Shown one piece after another: positions 52,965-62,684 of a DNA stretch of 64,000 nt. Numbering within the stretch: position 1 is the stretch's first letter; every line of letters begins with the position of its first letter. Made by a program: the position numbers and the translations under genes. Source of the DNA: PALSA-188 sp963720075 (GTDB taxonomy: Bacteria; Acidobacteriota; Terriglobia; Terriglobales; Acidobacteriaceae). The DNA lies in the NCBI GenBank assembly GCA_963720075.1, contig CAVREG010000019.1:434001-498000 (forward strand). Reading direction: 5' to 3'. The notes beneath the pieces were generated by a model. It was given only the letters and a program-made list of their open reading frames with translations, was not told the DNA's origin and did not search any database.

Positions 52965-55366
52965 GCAATCCTGAACGATTTGCGCCCGGCTGGCCTGGCA
53001 TTCCAGCACGCTGGACATCCAGCGCCAAGACTGGAGTTGGCACGGCTCTGAACCAGCATAGCCGCGTCTGGTTCACGCTGAGCCATGGCATTTTCAATGA
53101 AATCTATTACCCCCGCGTAGATCAGGCCTGCACTCGTGATTTAGGGTTGATGGTAACCAACGGTAAAGATTTCTTTTCTGAGGAGAAGCGCCACTGCAAG
53201 TTCCTCAACCGCGTCGGTGAACCGGGAATCCCGCTTTACGAACTTACTAACACTGATATGGAAGGCAGATATCGGATCGAAAAAGAAGTGCTCACCGATC
53301 CTTATCGCAATGTGGTCTTGCAGAAGGTTCGCTTCGTCCCGCTCAAAGGAACCCTCGCGGATTATCATCTCTACGCTTTGCTGTCTCCGCACTTGGCGAA
53401 TTGCGGCGATCACAATACGGGATGGGTCGGAGATTACAAAGGCGACCCAATGCTTTTCGCCGAGCACGATGGATATTCGTTGGCATTTGGATGTTCGACG
53501 CCATGGCGAAAAATGTCGGTGGGCTTCGTGGGATATTCGGATGGATGGCAGGATATTTCCAGCAACTACGAAATGACATGGGACTACACTCGCGCTGAGA
53601 ATGGAAACATCGCGCTTACAGGCGAAATTGATTTGCAGGCTTGTGACGCGGAGTTTTTGATCGCCGTCGGTTTTGGTGGAATCTGGGCGGAAGCGGGGCA
53701 GCAGGTTCGCGCGACTCTGCTGGAACCGTACTCCGAACTTCGCGAAAACTATTCGCGGCATTGGGCCGCGTGGCAAGACACTCTTCTAAAACTTGATGAG
53801 CCGCAGCGCGAGCGTGATTTGTATCGCGCTAGCATGGCCATGTTGCGAGTTCACGAATCTAAAGATTTCTTGGGAGGCATCATCGCCAGCCTTTCTATTC
53901 CATGGGGATTCAATAAGGGAGACGAGGATCTCGGCGGCTATCACCTTGTCTGGCCGCGTGATCTGGTTGAATCCGCGTGCGGATTATTGGCAGCGGGTGC
54001 GCCAAGTGATGCCATACGCGTGCTTCGTTATCTCGAATCCACTCAGGAAGCGGATGGACACTGGGCGCAAAACATGTGGCTTGACGGACGTGCCTACTGG
54101 AGCGGCCAGCAGATGGATGAGACCGCATTTCCCGTCCTGCTGATTGACCTGTTGCGACGCGAAGCTTCCCAAGATTTGGGCGATCTGAATCGGTGGTGGG
54201 AAGTTACGCGTGGCGCTGCCGCCTTCCTGATACGAAACGGCCCCGTCACGCAGCAAGATCGTTGGGAGGAAGATTCGGGTTACTCTCCGTTCACTTTGGC
54301 TGTCGAGATTTCGGCATTGCTCGCTGCTGCCGATTTAGCGGACGCAGTCGGGCAGAAAGCAATCGCAACATATCTGCGCGAAACCGCCGACGCCTGGAAT
54401 GACAATATCGAGCGATGGATCTATAGCACGAATACCGCTCTGGCGAAACAAATCGGAGTCGAAGGATACTATGTCCGCATTGCTCCGCCAGACAGTGATG
54501 GCGCGGCATCCCCACTTGAAGGCTTTGTGCCTATCAAGAACAAGCCGCCGGGGCAGAGCAATGAGCCAGCAGAGGATCTAATCAGCCCCGATGCGTTGGC
54601 CCTTGTGCGCTTTGGGCTTCGCGCCGGGAATGATCCGCGCATTCTGAACACTGTAAAGGTTATAGATGCGGTATTGAAAGTGCAGCTTCCCCAAGGACCG
54701 TGCTGGTACCGCTACAACGGAGACGGTTATGGCGAACATGAAGACGGGTCGCCTTTCGATGGAACGGGAATCGGAAGAGCGTGGCCTTTGTTGGCAGGAG
54801 AGCGTGCTCATTACGAACTGGCCGCCGGAAATCCGCAGCAGGCGGAAGAATTACTCAAAGTGATGGAGTATTCAACTCATGGCACTCGTTTGCTTCCAGA
54901 GCAGGTATGGGATGCGCCCGACATCCCGGGACGCGAGCTTCGCTTCGGCAAACCTTCAGGGTCGGCTTGTCCTTTAGTCTGGGCTCATTCTGAATACATC
55001 AAACTTCGTCGTTCTCTAAAAGACGGGAAGGTTTTTGATCAGCCTCCGCAAACCGTGCAGAGATATATTGTCGAAAAAACTCAATCAACCTGCTTCGGAT
55101 GGCGCTTCAACAACAAGACTCGAAGCATGCCGCAAGGGAAAATCTTACGCCTTGCATTGCTGTCTCCCGCGCGAGTGCATTGGAGTTTTGACGGCTGGCA
55201 GACCGTACAGGATACTGAGACCATTGATACTGGGCTCGGAATGTATGCCGCTGATTTGCCGAGCAGCAAGCTCCCGCAGGGTAGCCAAATAATTTTCACC
55301 TTTTTTTGGCCGGAAGCGCAGAAGTGGGAAGGCACAAATTTTTCTGTTGTCGTTGAAAAAGGATAA
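52961..55366 (+). CDS. Glycoside hydrolase family 15 glucoamylase
   Basis: Releases glucose from alpha-glucans, or a related alpha-linked substrate such as trehalose. The N-terminal 270 residues are a beta-sandwich (SRVWFTLSHGIFNEIYYPRV), followed by the alpha/alpha barrel with GGYHLVWPRDLVESACGLLA. The general acid is in the WEEDSGYSPFTLAVEIS motif and the general base in RLLPEQVWDAPDIPGREL. The 801-residue length fits bacterial GH15. No signal peptide is visible, so it is probably cytoplasmic. The ATG overlaps hisA by four bases, so it should be expressed as part of the his operon, which is odd for a carbohydrate enzyme. Confidence 0.93.
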   Translation: MSNPERFAPGWPGIPARWTSSAKTGVGTALNQHSRVWFTLSHGIFNEIYYPRVDQACTRDLGLMVTNGKDFFSEEKRHCKFLNRVGEPGIPLYELTNTDMEGRYRIEKEVLTDPYRNVVLQKVRFVPLKGTLADYHLYALLSPHLANCGDHNTGWVGDYKGDPMLFAEHDGYSLAFGCSTPWRKMSVGFVGYSDGWQDISSNYEMTWDYTRAENGNIALTGEIDLQACDAEFLIAVGFGGIWAEAGQQVRATLLEPYSELRENYSRHWAAWQDTLLKLDEPQRERDLYRASMAMLRVHESKDFLGGIIASLSIPWGFNKGDEDLGGYHLVWPRDLVESACGLLAAGAPSDAIRVLRYLESTQEADGHWAQNMWLDGRAYWSGQQMDETAFPVLLIDLLRREASQDLGDLNRWWEVTRGAAAFLIRNGPVTQQDRWEEDSGYSPFTLAVEISALLAAADLADAVGQKAIATYLRETADAWNDNIERWIYSTNTALAKQIGVEGYYVRIAPPDSDGAASPLEGFVPIKNKPPGQSNEPAEDLISPDALALVRFGLRAGNDPRILNTVKVIDAVLKVQLPQGPCWYRYNGDGYGEHEDGSPFDGTGIGRAWPLLAGERAHYELAAGNPQQAEELLKVMEYSTHGTRLLPEQVWDAPDIPGRELRFGKPSGSACPLVWAHSEYIKLRRSLKDGKVFDQPPQTVQRYIVEKTQSTCFGWRFNNKTRSMPQGKILRLALLSPARVHWSFDGWQTVQDTETIDTGLGMYAADLPSSKLPQGSQIIFTFFWPEAQKWEGTNFSVVVEKG

Positions 55367-55399
55367 CGCGATATAGCTATCTCGGGTGAGCCCTGGTCC

Positions 55400-57067
55400 T
55401 CACTCTCCCGTATAAATCAGTTCTACCACTGTGCAGTCATCGTTCAGCGGAGTTCCTCCGCAAAAGTCCGCGACGGCCGAAAAAATATCTTCGAGAGTTC
55501 CCTTCTTCGCTGCATGTTCCAGGCGTTCGTTATCGAAAAAATCACCCCGGGCGTTTTCCGCTTCGGTCACTCCATCGGTCACCATCACCAGGCGATCTCC
55601 CGGGTGCAGATTGCAGCGATCGCTCTCATACGCCGCATCGGCTAACAGCCCAACCGGCAAATTTCCGTGCCCAGGGCGAATAATTTCATTGTTGCAAACC
55701 AGTAGCGGAGGGACATGCCCACAGTTTACATATTCCAATTCTCCATCTCGTTTGACGCGGGCAATGATCACCGTCGCATACTTCTCGCCGATGTGTTTGT
55801 GAGTAAAGAACCGGTTCACCGCCGCCACAATCTCGGTGAGTGGCATATGCGCGACCAGTTGCGAATAGATCATGCCCTGGAGGGTGGAGGCCAGGAGCGC
55901 CGCAGAAACTCCTTTACCACTCACGTCGGCGAGAACCACCGTCAGCCCATCGTCGGTGTTCACGGCGTCAAAAAAATCGCCTCCGATTTCTTTGCAGGAG
56001 AGGTTCCTACCCCCCATGCGCGCGAACGGAACCTCGGGAATGGTGACGGCCATCAAGCGCTGCTGAATGGATGCCGCAATCGAAAGTTCCTGTTGGTAGC
56101 GGCGCGACGTTTCCTCCGCTTGCACCAGCCGTGCATTTTCGATCAGCGATGCGGCTTCTGTGGCGATCGCGTGAAGAATATTGTTGCTTACTGTCGAGAT
56201 GTCTCTCGAGGCGAAACGGGAATCAACATAAAGCGCGCCCATTACTTCGGCGGACAATGAGGGCGATTCCAGCGCCTCGCGGCTGGTCTGGACCTGCGGC
56301 TTACGCAGCGGAACACAAATCACCGTTCGGAGATCGTATGCGACAATGCTTTGCCTTCCGGAAAGGTCAAGCGAGCGGCTTGTGTCGGTGAGCACGAATT
56401 CGGAATTCGATTTCAACGCATCGTCGAGAATCGAGTGCGAAATTGTCTTGTCATCGAGTAGTGGCTCTCCTTTGGCGTTGCGCCCGGCGGCAAGCCGAAG
56501 ACCTCCGTCGGCGCCTTTCATGAATACATAAGCCCTCTCGCCGCGAGTCAATTTCAACGTCACATCGAGAAGCGTCATGAGGATTTCATCCAGCACCCCG
56601 ACGGTATTCAATTTGCGGGCCGCTTCAAGAAACAGAGTCAACTTTTCCAGATCAGTGGTCTCGTCCGAAATATGGATTCCGGAGATCTGGCTTAAAAAGT
56701 CGCGGGCAGTGTTGGAAGTCTCATGCTGAGGGTTAAAAACTACGTAAACAGTTTCGCGAACTCCAAATTCCAGACGGTCATTTCTCTCCAACGTCTTGCG
56801 ATCAATGCGTTCTCCATTGACGAACGTGCCATGCTTGCTGGCCTGATCCACGACGCAGAACTCGCCATTCTCAGAAACAATCAACGCATGCTCCCGAGAA
56901 ACCCGTGGATCAGCAATGACCAGGTCTTTATCAACCTTGCGGCCCACGGTAAAAGGACTGTGATCAAGATTGATTGTGCGTTGCTCGTTTCCCTGCACGA
57001 AAACCAGCGTGGGAAAGACTCCGGAGCCTGCTTTGGATCCCGGATTGACAATGCCCGATAAGCTCAT
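55400..57067 (-). CDS. FHA-GAF-SpoIIE phosphatase (RsbU-like)
   Basis: A three-domain signalling protein. Residues about 20-110 are an FHA phosphothreonine-binding domain (GRKVDKDLVIADPRVSREHA, SKHGTFVNG). Residues 130-310 form a GAF sensor domain. The C-terminal 230 residues are a PP2C/SpoIIE serine phosphatase with the metal-binding GGDFFDAVNTDDG, LADVSGKGVSAALLASTLQG and DRLVMVTDGVTEAENARGDF. Such proteins usually control an anti-sigma/anti-anti-sigma switch; none is adjacent. The FHA domain suggests it is itself controlled by a Ser/Thr kinase. It is convergent with the glucoamylase. Confidence 0.92.
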   Translation of the reverse strand: MSLSGIVNPGSKAGSGVFPTLVFVQGNEQRTINLDHSPFTVGRKVDKDLVIADPRVSREHALIVSENGEFCVVDQASKHGTFVNGERIDRKTLERNDRLEFGVRETVYVVFNPQHETSNTARDFLSQISGIHISDETTDLEKLTLFLEAARKLNTVGVLDEILMTLLDVTLKLTRGERAYVFMKGADGGLRLAAGRNAKGEPLLDDKTISHSILDDALKSNSEFVLTDTSRSLDLSGRQSIVAYDLRTVICVPLRKPQVQTSREALESPSLSAEVMGALYVDSRFASRDISTVSNNILHAIATEAASLIENARLVQAEETSRRYQQELSIAASIQQRLMAVTIPEVPFARMGGRNLSCKEIGGDFFDAVNTDDGLTVVLADVSGKGVSAALLASTLQGMIYSQLVAHMPLTEIVAAVNRFFTHKHIGEKYATVIIARVKRDGELEYVNCGHVPPLLVCNNEIIRPGHGNLPVGLLADAAYESDRCNLHPGDRLVMVTDGVTEAENARGDFFDNERLEHAAKKGTLEDIFSAVADFCGGTPLNDDCTVVELIYTGE

Positions 57068-57133
57068 GGCAGGTTTGAAAACGTTCCCTAGGTTATCAGA
57101 AAAGGGGGATAAGGCGTCCCAAAAGGCAAGCTT

Positions 57134-58438
57134 TCAAGAAAGGCGCTCAGAAGGCAACTGCGAATGCCGTCCGGAAGGCGGCAGTTGAAAAGCATACTGA
57201 AACAAGAGCCCAAGCACCGCTAGAGGAATCGCCATGCTGGTGTAAAAAGGCAATGGCCAGAATTGCTGCACACGAGCAGCAGGCAGCAAAAACGAGGAGA
57301 TTGTAAGCCCAAGCGCCGCAACCCACGGCCAAAAGATCGTGGCTGCACCCAGTATGCTAAACATTCTCGTGGCAAGGGTTCCGCTCGACGAGACGCTTTG
57401 GCTCTGCAATAGTAGAAAAATTCCCGGTAACAGCAGGAGCTGATTGTAGGGCGCGATCGTGGGTACAATTACAATTGTTGCGGCAAGAACAAGCGAGGTG
57501 GCCAACGCGAACGAAATCGTATCCCACTTTTCATGCCGAACTTTCCAGCATCGAGTGGCGACGATAATGACGACTGCGGCTGCGAGCAGTCTGCCCACAA
57601 ATTCTGTGGTAAGCAGATCGAGTATGGATTTGGAATCTGTGTATCTACTATAGGCAGCGACCGCATCCATAAAACGGCCGATCCAGCCGAACAAAATCAG
57701 TTCGCCGCCGAATACAAGTAACAGTATCGTGAGTCCGAATCCGTAGATTAGTCCCCTTCTCTCTTTCCAGTTGCCAACCGCCCAGAGGCCAAGCCAGCCA
57801 ACTAAGGGAACTACAAGTTGAGGCTTGATGGTTGCTATAGCCAGCACAACGCCGGCTTGCCATAGCTGGCCGCTGGCGATCAACATCAGACATCCGGCGA
57901 TTAGAGCGCTCACGACCAAGCTTAGCTGCTGAAGTTCCACGCCTTGCGCCGCAGGGAAACTCCCAAGGGTTAGGATTATCAAAATTGCAATTGTGGCTGA
58001 GGGTGGCCGATAGCCTACGGCGCAAAGCCAAAGAGGGACAGTAGCCGCGGTCAGAATCAACAGCAGCCATCGAAATCCAGTTTGCACGACTGCAAATGGG
58101 AGTTTGATCGTTGGGGAGAGAAGAAGGGCAACATATACGGGGTAGGCAAAGCCTTGTTCATCTTTAGGGTCGCTGCTCCTGGCAGGGTCCAGAGGCCGTC
58201 CGTAATAGCCCATCTGAATCTCTCGAGTTATCTCCTGGCTGTAAGGATCACGATGGTTGAAAAGAAGTTCCCGCGCACCAAGCCAGCGGGGATACAGGTC
58301 GGAGAGATTGCCTCTCGGCCGTCCGTGGGCAGCGGCATCCGCCCGCTGGTACGGAACCAGCACATGCCGAACGTAGAACCACATGCCCCCACCTAGAAGC
58401 AGAGCCACCAGTAACCCAACTGTGGAGTTTCGGAACAA
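57134..58438 (-). CDS. GT87/DUF2029-family membrane glycosyltransferase
   Basis: Polytopic membrane protein of 434 residues with about ten helices, a member of the GT-C-type DUF2029/GT87 family that uses polyprenyl-phosphate sugars. The first outer loop carries LYPRWLGARELLFNHRDPYS with the acidic and Arg residues of the family, and the later motif ATIKPQLVVPLVGWLGL has the conserved Lys-x-Gln. Acceptor and sugar are unknown; the lipid-linked glycan or mannan pathway is the usual role. It overlaps the neighbouring divergent frame only if that gene used an early start. Confidence 0.78.
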   Translation of the reverse strand: MFRNSTVGLLVALLLGGGMWFYVRHVLVPYQRADAAAHGRPRGNLSDLYPRWLGARELLFNHRDPYSQEITREIQMGYYGRPLDPARSSDPKDEQGFAYPVYVALLLSPTIKLPFAVVQTGFRWLLLILTAATVPLWLCAVGYRPPSATIAILIILTLGSFPAAQGVELQQLSLVVSALIAGCLMLIASGQLWQAGVVLAIATIKPQLVVPLVGWLGLWAVGNWKERRGLIYGFGLTILLLVFGGELILFGWIGRFMDAVAAYSRYTDSKSILDLLTTEFVGRLLAAAVVIIVATRCWKVRHEKWDTISFALATSLVLAATIVIVPTIAPYNQLLLLPGIFLLLQSQSVSSSGTLATRMFSILGAATIFWPWVAALGLTISSFLLPAARVQQFWPLPFYTSMAIPLAVLGLLFQYAFQLPPSGRHSQLPSERLS

Positions 58439-58478
58439 TGCCAGGCAGCATGTTACAACTTATGCGGATAAAATTGCC

Positions 58479-59402
58479 GTGCGATTGCGAATCCAGATAT
58501 CTGGCGGAATAGGATTAGCGAGCGGAATATTCTGCTGGTATCTGCTTAAGCACTTCCATCTGGGGGCGGGGGATTTTGGCTGGGCGATTCTTGCCGCCCG
58601 AGACGTTTTGGCGCACAAGGATCCATATCAAAGAACGTTACAACTCTATCCGCTGCCTGCTGCCCTGTTTGGTCTTCCATTTATTTATCTGAAAGGTGAA
58701 ATTGCAGGCGGAATCTTTTATGGAGCCAGTTCCGCCCTCCTTGCATTCGCATTGATGAGGGATGGGTATCATCGCCTTCTAATCTTTCTCGCGTATCCCT
58801 ATTGGGCCGGGATTCTGACCGCGCAGTGGTCACCGCTAATAATGGCAGGCGCTCTGTTGCCTATCGCTCTGCCCGCTGTAATTGCCAAACCGCAACTAGG
58901 TTTACCGATAAGCCTGGCTTATCCCAATCGGCGCGGGTTTCTGGCATGTCTGGTAATTGCATTGTTGAGTCTCGCTGTCGCTCCGCGATGGCCATTGAAC
59001 TGGGTCGCAGCTCTGGGCCAATACCAACACTTCATACCTTTGCTAATTTTCCCTGGACCATTACTCGTTTTGGCGATATTCCGCTGGCGTAAACGCGACT
59101 CAGTTCTCTTGCTATCAATGGCTCTTATGCCGCAACGGTGGTTCTACGACACTTTGATATTGTGGCTGATTCCCAAAACTCGCCGCACAATCGTATGGAC
59201 CGCGTTCTTTAGCTGGGGCGCGGGCATTTGGCGTTGGTACAACATTCCTCGAAACGTTTCACAGGTTGGGAGATGGACTATATGGTGTATCTACATACCG
59301 ATGTTACTGGTCGTTCTTGCCGGCAATGGGCAACCGGACGAAGCGGCTCTCAAATTGAAGAGATCCGATCAGCACGAGGAAAACTATTGCGAGGACCTCT
59401 AA
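58479..59402 (+). CDS. GT87-like polytopic membrane protein
   Basis: A protein of about 307 residues with eight or nine hydrophobic helices. The loop LAARDVLAHKDPYQRTLQLY parallels the first loop of the neighbouring GT87 protein, and VIAKPQLGLPISL matches its Lys-Pro-Gln motif, so a shared family is likely. It is shorter than the other two. The open frame starts at 58383, but that would overlap the divergent gene, and the first residues are non-hydrophobic and Pro/Arg-rich; GTG 58479 is preferred. Its last 99 bases overlap the convergent gene at 59304. Confidence 0.65.
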   Translation: MRLRIQISGGIGLASGIFCWYLLKHFHLGAGDFGWAILAARDVLAHKDPYQRTLQLYPLPAALFGLPFIYLKGEIAGGIFYGASSALLAFALMRDGYHRLLIFLAYPYWAGILTAQWSPLIMAGALLPIALPAVIAKPQLGLPISLAYPNRRGFLACLVIALLSLAVAPRWPLNWVAALGQYQHFIPLLIFPGPLLVLAIFRWRKRDSVLLLSMALMPQRWFYDTLILWLIPKTRRTIVWTAFFSWGAGIWRWYNIPRNVSQVGRWTIWCIYIPMLLVVLAGNGQPDEAALKLKRSDQHEENYCEDL

Positions 59403-60557
59403 ATGATGAAATTCAAAGAGGACGAGGATGAGCGGACTCCAAAGAATCAACGAGCAGATCGAAATCAATTGCCGCGACCATGATGCCGCAGTCCGTCCCG
59501 CTATAGTGTTTTCGACGGCTACCGGGAGGGCCAAGAACAAGACGCTCAGATCATGGACCAAAATGTGATAGCTGAGCAATACCGCAATGACTACCATTGC
59601 GGCGAAAGCAAGATCGAGACCTCTGGTATCACCGTTCGGCGCTATGCGCCACGCAAAGGTTGCCACGGCCAGCAGCATTCCCGAGATAATCAGTAAGCTG
59701 GCAACTCCAAGTCGAGGATGGTTTGGAAGGGTGAGCACAGAGACCAGTCCGTGGAGGCTCGGGTTGGCAAGAGGTGTAAGCCAACTAAACCTTGGATTGT
59801 GATCTAATCTCCACACAAATCCCGGATAATTCAGCAAGCTTTCAAGACCGACGGTTCTCAATGCAATAAGCAATAACAAAAGGCCGACAATGGAAAACCC
59901 ACCGACTGTCCGCCAGCGTTTAAGCAGCAGAAAGGGAGCCATCAAGGGAAGCGATAGTTGAAACTTAAACAGTCCGAGGGCACTCCAGATGCCAGCAGAG
60001 AATTCCCTTTTGCGACGGAGTGCGATGAATACCATGCAGAAGCAAAACAGCAACACTATAGAGTCTTGTCCCTGAATCAGCGCAAATGTTATCGGCGTAA
60101 AAGCCAGGCATGCGACGATCCATAAGTACAACGGAAGCTGGCCAAGGAAACTCAGATTCTTGCGTAAGACCATGACCACGGCTGCTAGCAGTCCGACGTT
60201 GGCCATGAGCCAAACTAGATAGGCCGTCCGATATGAGAATTTAATGAGCGGCAGGAACAACAGAGCTTCGAAAGGAGGGTGATTATATGGAATCACCGCC
60301 CCTCTGTCCCTTACTCCCTCTGGGGTAGCAGTCCGCTGAACCGCTTCTTGCAAGCCAAGGTCGTATAGCTGATGTCCCTGACCGTTGTGCAGCATTTCAC
60401 CAGCAGTGTAGAAGCACGCAAAATCCGAAAGCCCAATCGCAATTCCATGTGCTGAACGCCAAACCAGAAAACTGTTTAGAAAGATCATGGCGCCGAAATA
60501 AATCGCGAGCTTTCGCTGGGTTTGTTTTTTTAACATAGAGCACGGGAAGAGCGGCAT
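59304..60557 (-). CDS. GT87/DUF2029-family membrane glycosyltransferase
   Basis: A 417-residue polytopic membrane protein with ten or more helices. FACFYTAGEMLHNGQGHQLY and VIPYNHPPFEALLFLPLIKF are characteristic DUF2029 loops, and LGLFKFQLSLPLMAPFLLL carries the Lys-x-Gln motif. It would transfer a sugar from a polyprenyl-phosphate donor outside the cytoplasmic membrane. ATG 60557 or the internal ATG 60536 (MLKKQTQRK) may be the start. Its 3' end overlaps the convergent gene by 99 bases, with both C-terminal tails polar. Confidence 0.8.
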   Translation of the reverse strand: MPLFPCSMLKKQTQRKLAIYFGAMIFLNSFLVWRSAHGIAIGLSDFACFYTAGEMLHNGQGHQLYDLGLQEAVQRTATPEGVRDRGAVIPYNHPPFEALLFLPLIKFSYRTAYLVWLMANVGLLAAVVMVLRKNLSFLGQLPLYLWIVACLAFTPITFALIQGQDSIVLLFCFCMVFIALRRKREFSAGIWSALGLFKFQLSLPLMAPFLLLKRWRTVGGFSIVGLLLLLIALRTVGLESLLNYPGFVWRLDHNPRFSWLTPLANPSLHGLVSVLTLPNHPRLGVASLLIISGMLLAVATFAWRIAPNGDTRGLDLAFAAMVVIAVLLSYHILVHDLSVLFLALPVAVENTIAGRTAASWSRQLISICSLILWSPLILVLFEFHHLEVLAIVFLVLIGSLQFESRFVRLPIAGKNDQ

Positions 60558-60658
60558 TATAAGCTAAGAGCGTAAGTCTCCAGCAGCGCAAGCTTAGCCG
60601 CAGCGGCAGCAAACGCGAACGAACGTGAGCAGTAGCAGGTCTGGTCGCGTGCCATCAG

Positions 60659-62113
60659 ATGACATCACTCTTCGATACGCGCCGTGTTTTCGTAGCCGTC
60701 GTCGCGATCGGTCTGTTTGCGATGGCTGCTCGCAACGTGACTGATCCGGATGTTTGGTGGCACCTGCGAACGGGTCAGCTCATCCTTCAGAACCACGCTG
60801 TCTTTCATACTGATCCGTATTCATTCACAAAATTCGGACAGCCCTGGGTGAATCACGAATGGCTCTCGGACGTCCTGATATTTGCCGTCTATCGAGCGGT
60901 GGGTTTCGGTGGGTTGATTCTGACGTTTGCGGCAATTACATCTGGCGCTTTTATGCTGGTGTTTTTGCGTTGCGATGGCGGCCCTTATCTCGCGGCCGCA
61001 TTTACCGTGTGGGGCGCGCTCGCGTCAATTGCTTCTTGGGGCGTGCGCCCACAAACTTTTTCTCTTTTTCTTGCGAGCTTGTTTCTTTTTCTGCTTGAAC
61101 ATTCGTACGTGCGCCCAAAAGTTCTCTGGTACACATTGCCCCTGATGCTGATTTGGGTAAACCTTCACGCGGGGTTCGCAATCGGAATTGCTTTCATGGT
61201 TTTATTTCTAACCGGTGACCTATTAGACATGGCGTTCGGCCTTGCGGAATGGTCATCGCCCACAAGGCTCAAGAACCTGGCCATTGCGACCGCAGCGTGT
61301 CTGGCGGTAATCCCGCTGAATCCATACGGGACCAGGATGTACTGGTATCCGGTAAAAACCGTGTATTCCAAGTCCATTGAGGGATACATCAGCGAATGGA
61401 TTTCGCCAAATTTTCACCAAGGCATGTACGTGCCAGTGCTTCTGTTGATCCTTGCATTATTAATTGCGGCCGCAATCTCGCCCTCGCGTCCCAAGTCTCG
61501 CGAATTGCTATTACTCTCAGCCATGACGTTGGCGGCTCTGCATTCCGCCCGGCATGTTCCGCTCTTCGCCCTCGTTGCGGCGCCCATACTCAGCAATCTG
61601 ATCTACTCATGGTTGCGTGAGAAGAAGTTTTTCGGATCAGCGGTTAAAGGAAGTTCTCAGAGATCAGGCAGCGCTGTTGCAAATGGCATTGCCCTGACAG
61701 CATTTTTGCTGTTTTGCGGATTCAGACTCAGCCACGTCCTCAGCACCCAGGCCGACGCCGAAAAAAGCTCATTCCCAGTCTCGGCAGTGTCATTTTTGAG
61801 GGCCAACCGGCTTCCGGGATCGCTGTTCAACAGTTACAACTGGGGCGGATACCTCATCTGGCGCCTTTACCCGGAATATCGAGTTTACGTTGACGGCCGC
61901 TCTGACCTCTATGGCGACACGTTTCTGGACCAGTTTGCCGCTACTTATCAATTGTCAGGTCCGTCCTGGCGGGCCGCTTTGGACCGGTGGGGAATCCAAA
62001 CGGTTCTTCTGCCTCCCGACGCTCCCATAGTCTCGGCGCTGCGCTTGTCTCCAAACTGGAAGCAGGTCTATGGTGATCCGCAGACAGTTATTTGGCATAA
62101 GACCGAACCATAG
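60659..62113 (+). CDS. Polytopic membrane protein, possible GT-C glycosyltransferase-like
   Basis: A 484-residue protein with ten to twelve helices. After the first helix comes the loop NVTDPDVWWHLRTGQLILQN and then FTKFGQPWVNHEWLSDVLIF, a family pattern of conserved membrane proteins found in acidobacteria and related phyla. The C-terminal part is soluble and has YRVYVDGRSDLYGDTF. The DPDVWWHLR loop after helix one recalls the acidic loop of GT-C transferases, but I do not recognise a named function. It follows three GT87-like genes, which suggests a common glycan role. It is the last gene before the Tad pilus cluster. Confidence 0.65.
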   Translation: MTSLFDTRRVFVAVVAIGLFAMAARNVTDPDVWWHLRTGQLILQNHAVFHTDPYSFTKFGQPWVNHEWLSDVLIFAVYRAVGFGGLILTFAAITSGAFMLVFLRCDGGPYLAAAFTVWGALASIASWGVRPQTFSLFLASLFLFLLEHSYVRPKVLWYTLPLMLIWVNLHAGFAIGIAFMVLFLTGDLLDMAFGLAEWSSPTRLKNLAIATAACLAVIPLNPYGTRMYWYPVKTVYSKSIEGYISEWISPNFHQGMYVPVLLLILALLIAAAISPSRPKSRELLLLSAMTLAALHSARHVPLFALVAAPILSNLIYSWLREKKFFGSAVKGSSQRSGSAVANGIALTAFLLFCGFRLSHVLSTQADAEKSSFPVSAVSFLRANRLPGSLFNSYNWGGYLIWRLYPEYRVYVDGRSDLYGDTFLDQFAATYQLSGPSWRAALDRWGIQTVLLPPDAPIVSALRLSPNWKQVYGDPQTVIWHKTEP

Positions 62114-62376
62114 GGTAATCAGTGACATAGAGATTATTCTCCGGTCCCTCTATAAGTGACGAAAGACTGGCTTTCCGGCCAAATCTCCGCAAGAAAGTAT
62201 CGCCCACAGGCAGCTATGTCGGGTATTATGGGACAACACTCTAAGATGTCGCCACATTTCCCGTAAATGATTGATCAGGCACTGAAGAGTTTTTGTCTTC
62301 CCCGAGACAGGTACGCGCTAAATGGCAGACGATAGCGGCAATGGCGCTGTTGTGGGCGGTTTCACCGGAGGCGGAA

Positions 62377-62541
62377 ATGAAGGACGTGTTGATTGCGCTT
62401 TGGGCGGAAGATGACGGTCAGGACATTGCAGAATACGCCGTAATGCTGGCGGTGATACTGGTGATTGTAGTGGGCACGATCAGACTCATCGGTAGCAATG
62501 CAAATAACGTTTTCTCATCCGTTGCCAGCTCGATCCAATAG
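62377..62541 (+). CDS. flp: Flp-family pilin subunit
   Basis: Major pilin of the Tad (tight adherence) system. The processed region is DDGQDIAEYAVMLAVILVIV, with the Gly before the mature start and Glu-Tyr at +4/+5 typical of Flp, followed by one hydrophobic helix. The ATG at 62377 has GGAGG a few bases upstream and gives a 54-residue prepilin; the longer frame from 62293 would place a hydrophobic Ala/Trp segment before the leader. cpaB follows 143 bases later and cpaC after that. Confidence 0.88.
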   Translation: MKDVLIALWAEDDGQDIAEYAVMLAVILVIVVGTIRLIGSNANNVFSSVASSIQ

Positions 62542-62684
62542 GGAAAATCGCAAGACGGTTTTCCTTATGGCGGGATATTTTGCGGGAATAACTTGAGGAT
62601 GGCTCCGGGCGATATTGTCACGCTCGTCAGAATTCGTGCAGCCGTTCCCTTGTTGACGCGCCATTTGTTTGTTGAGGGGCTTTC

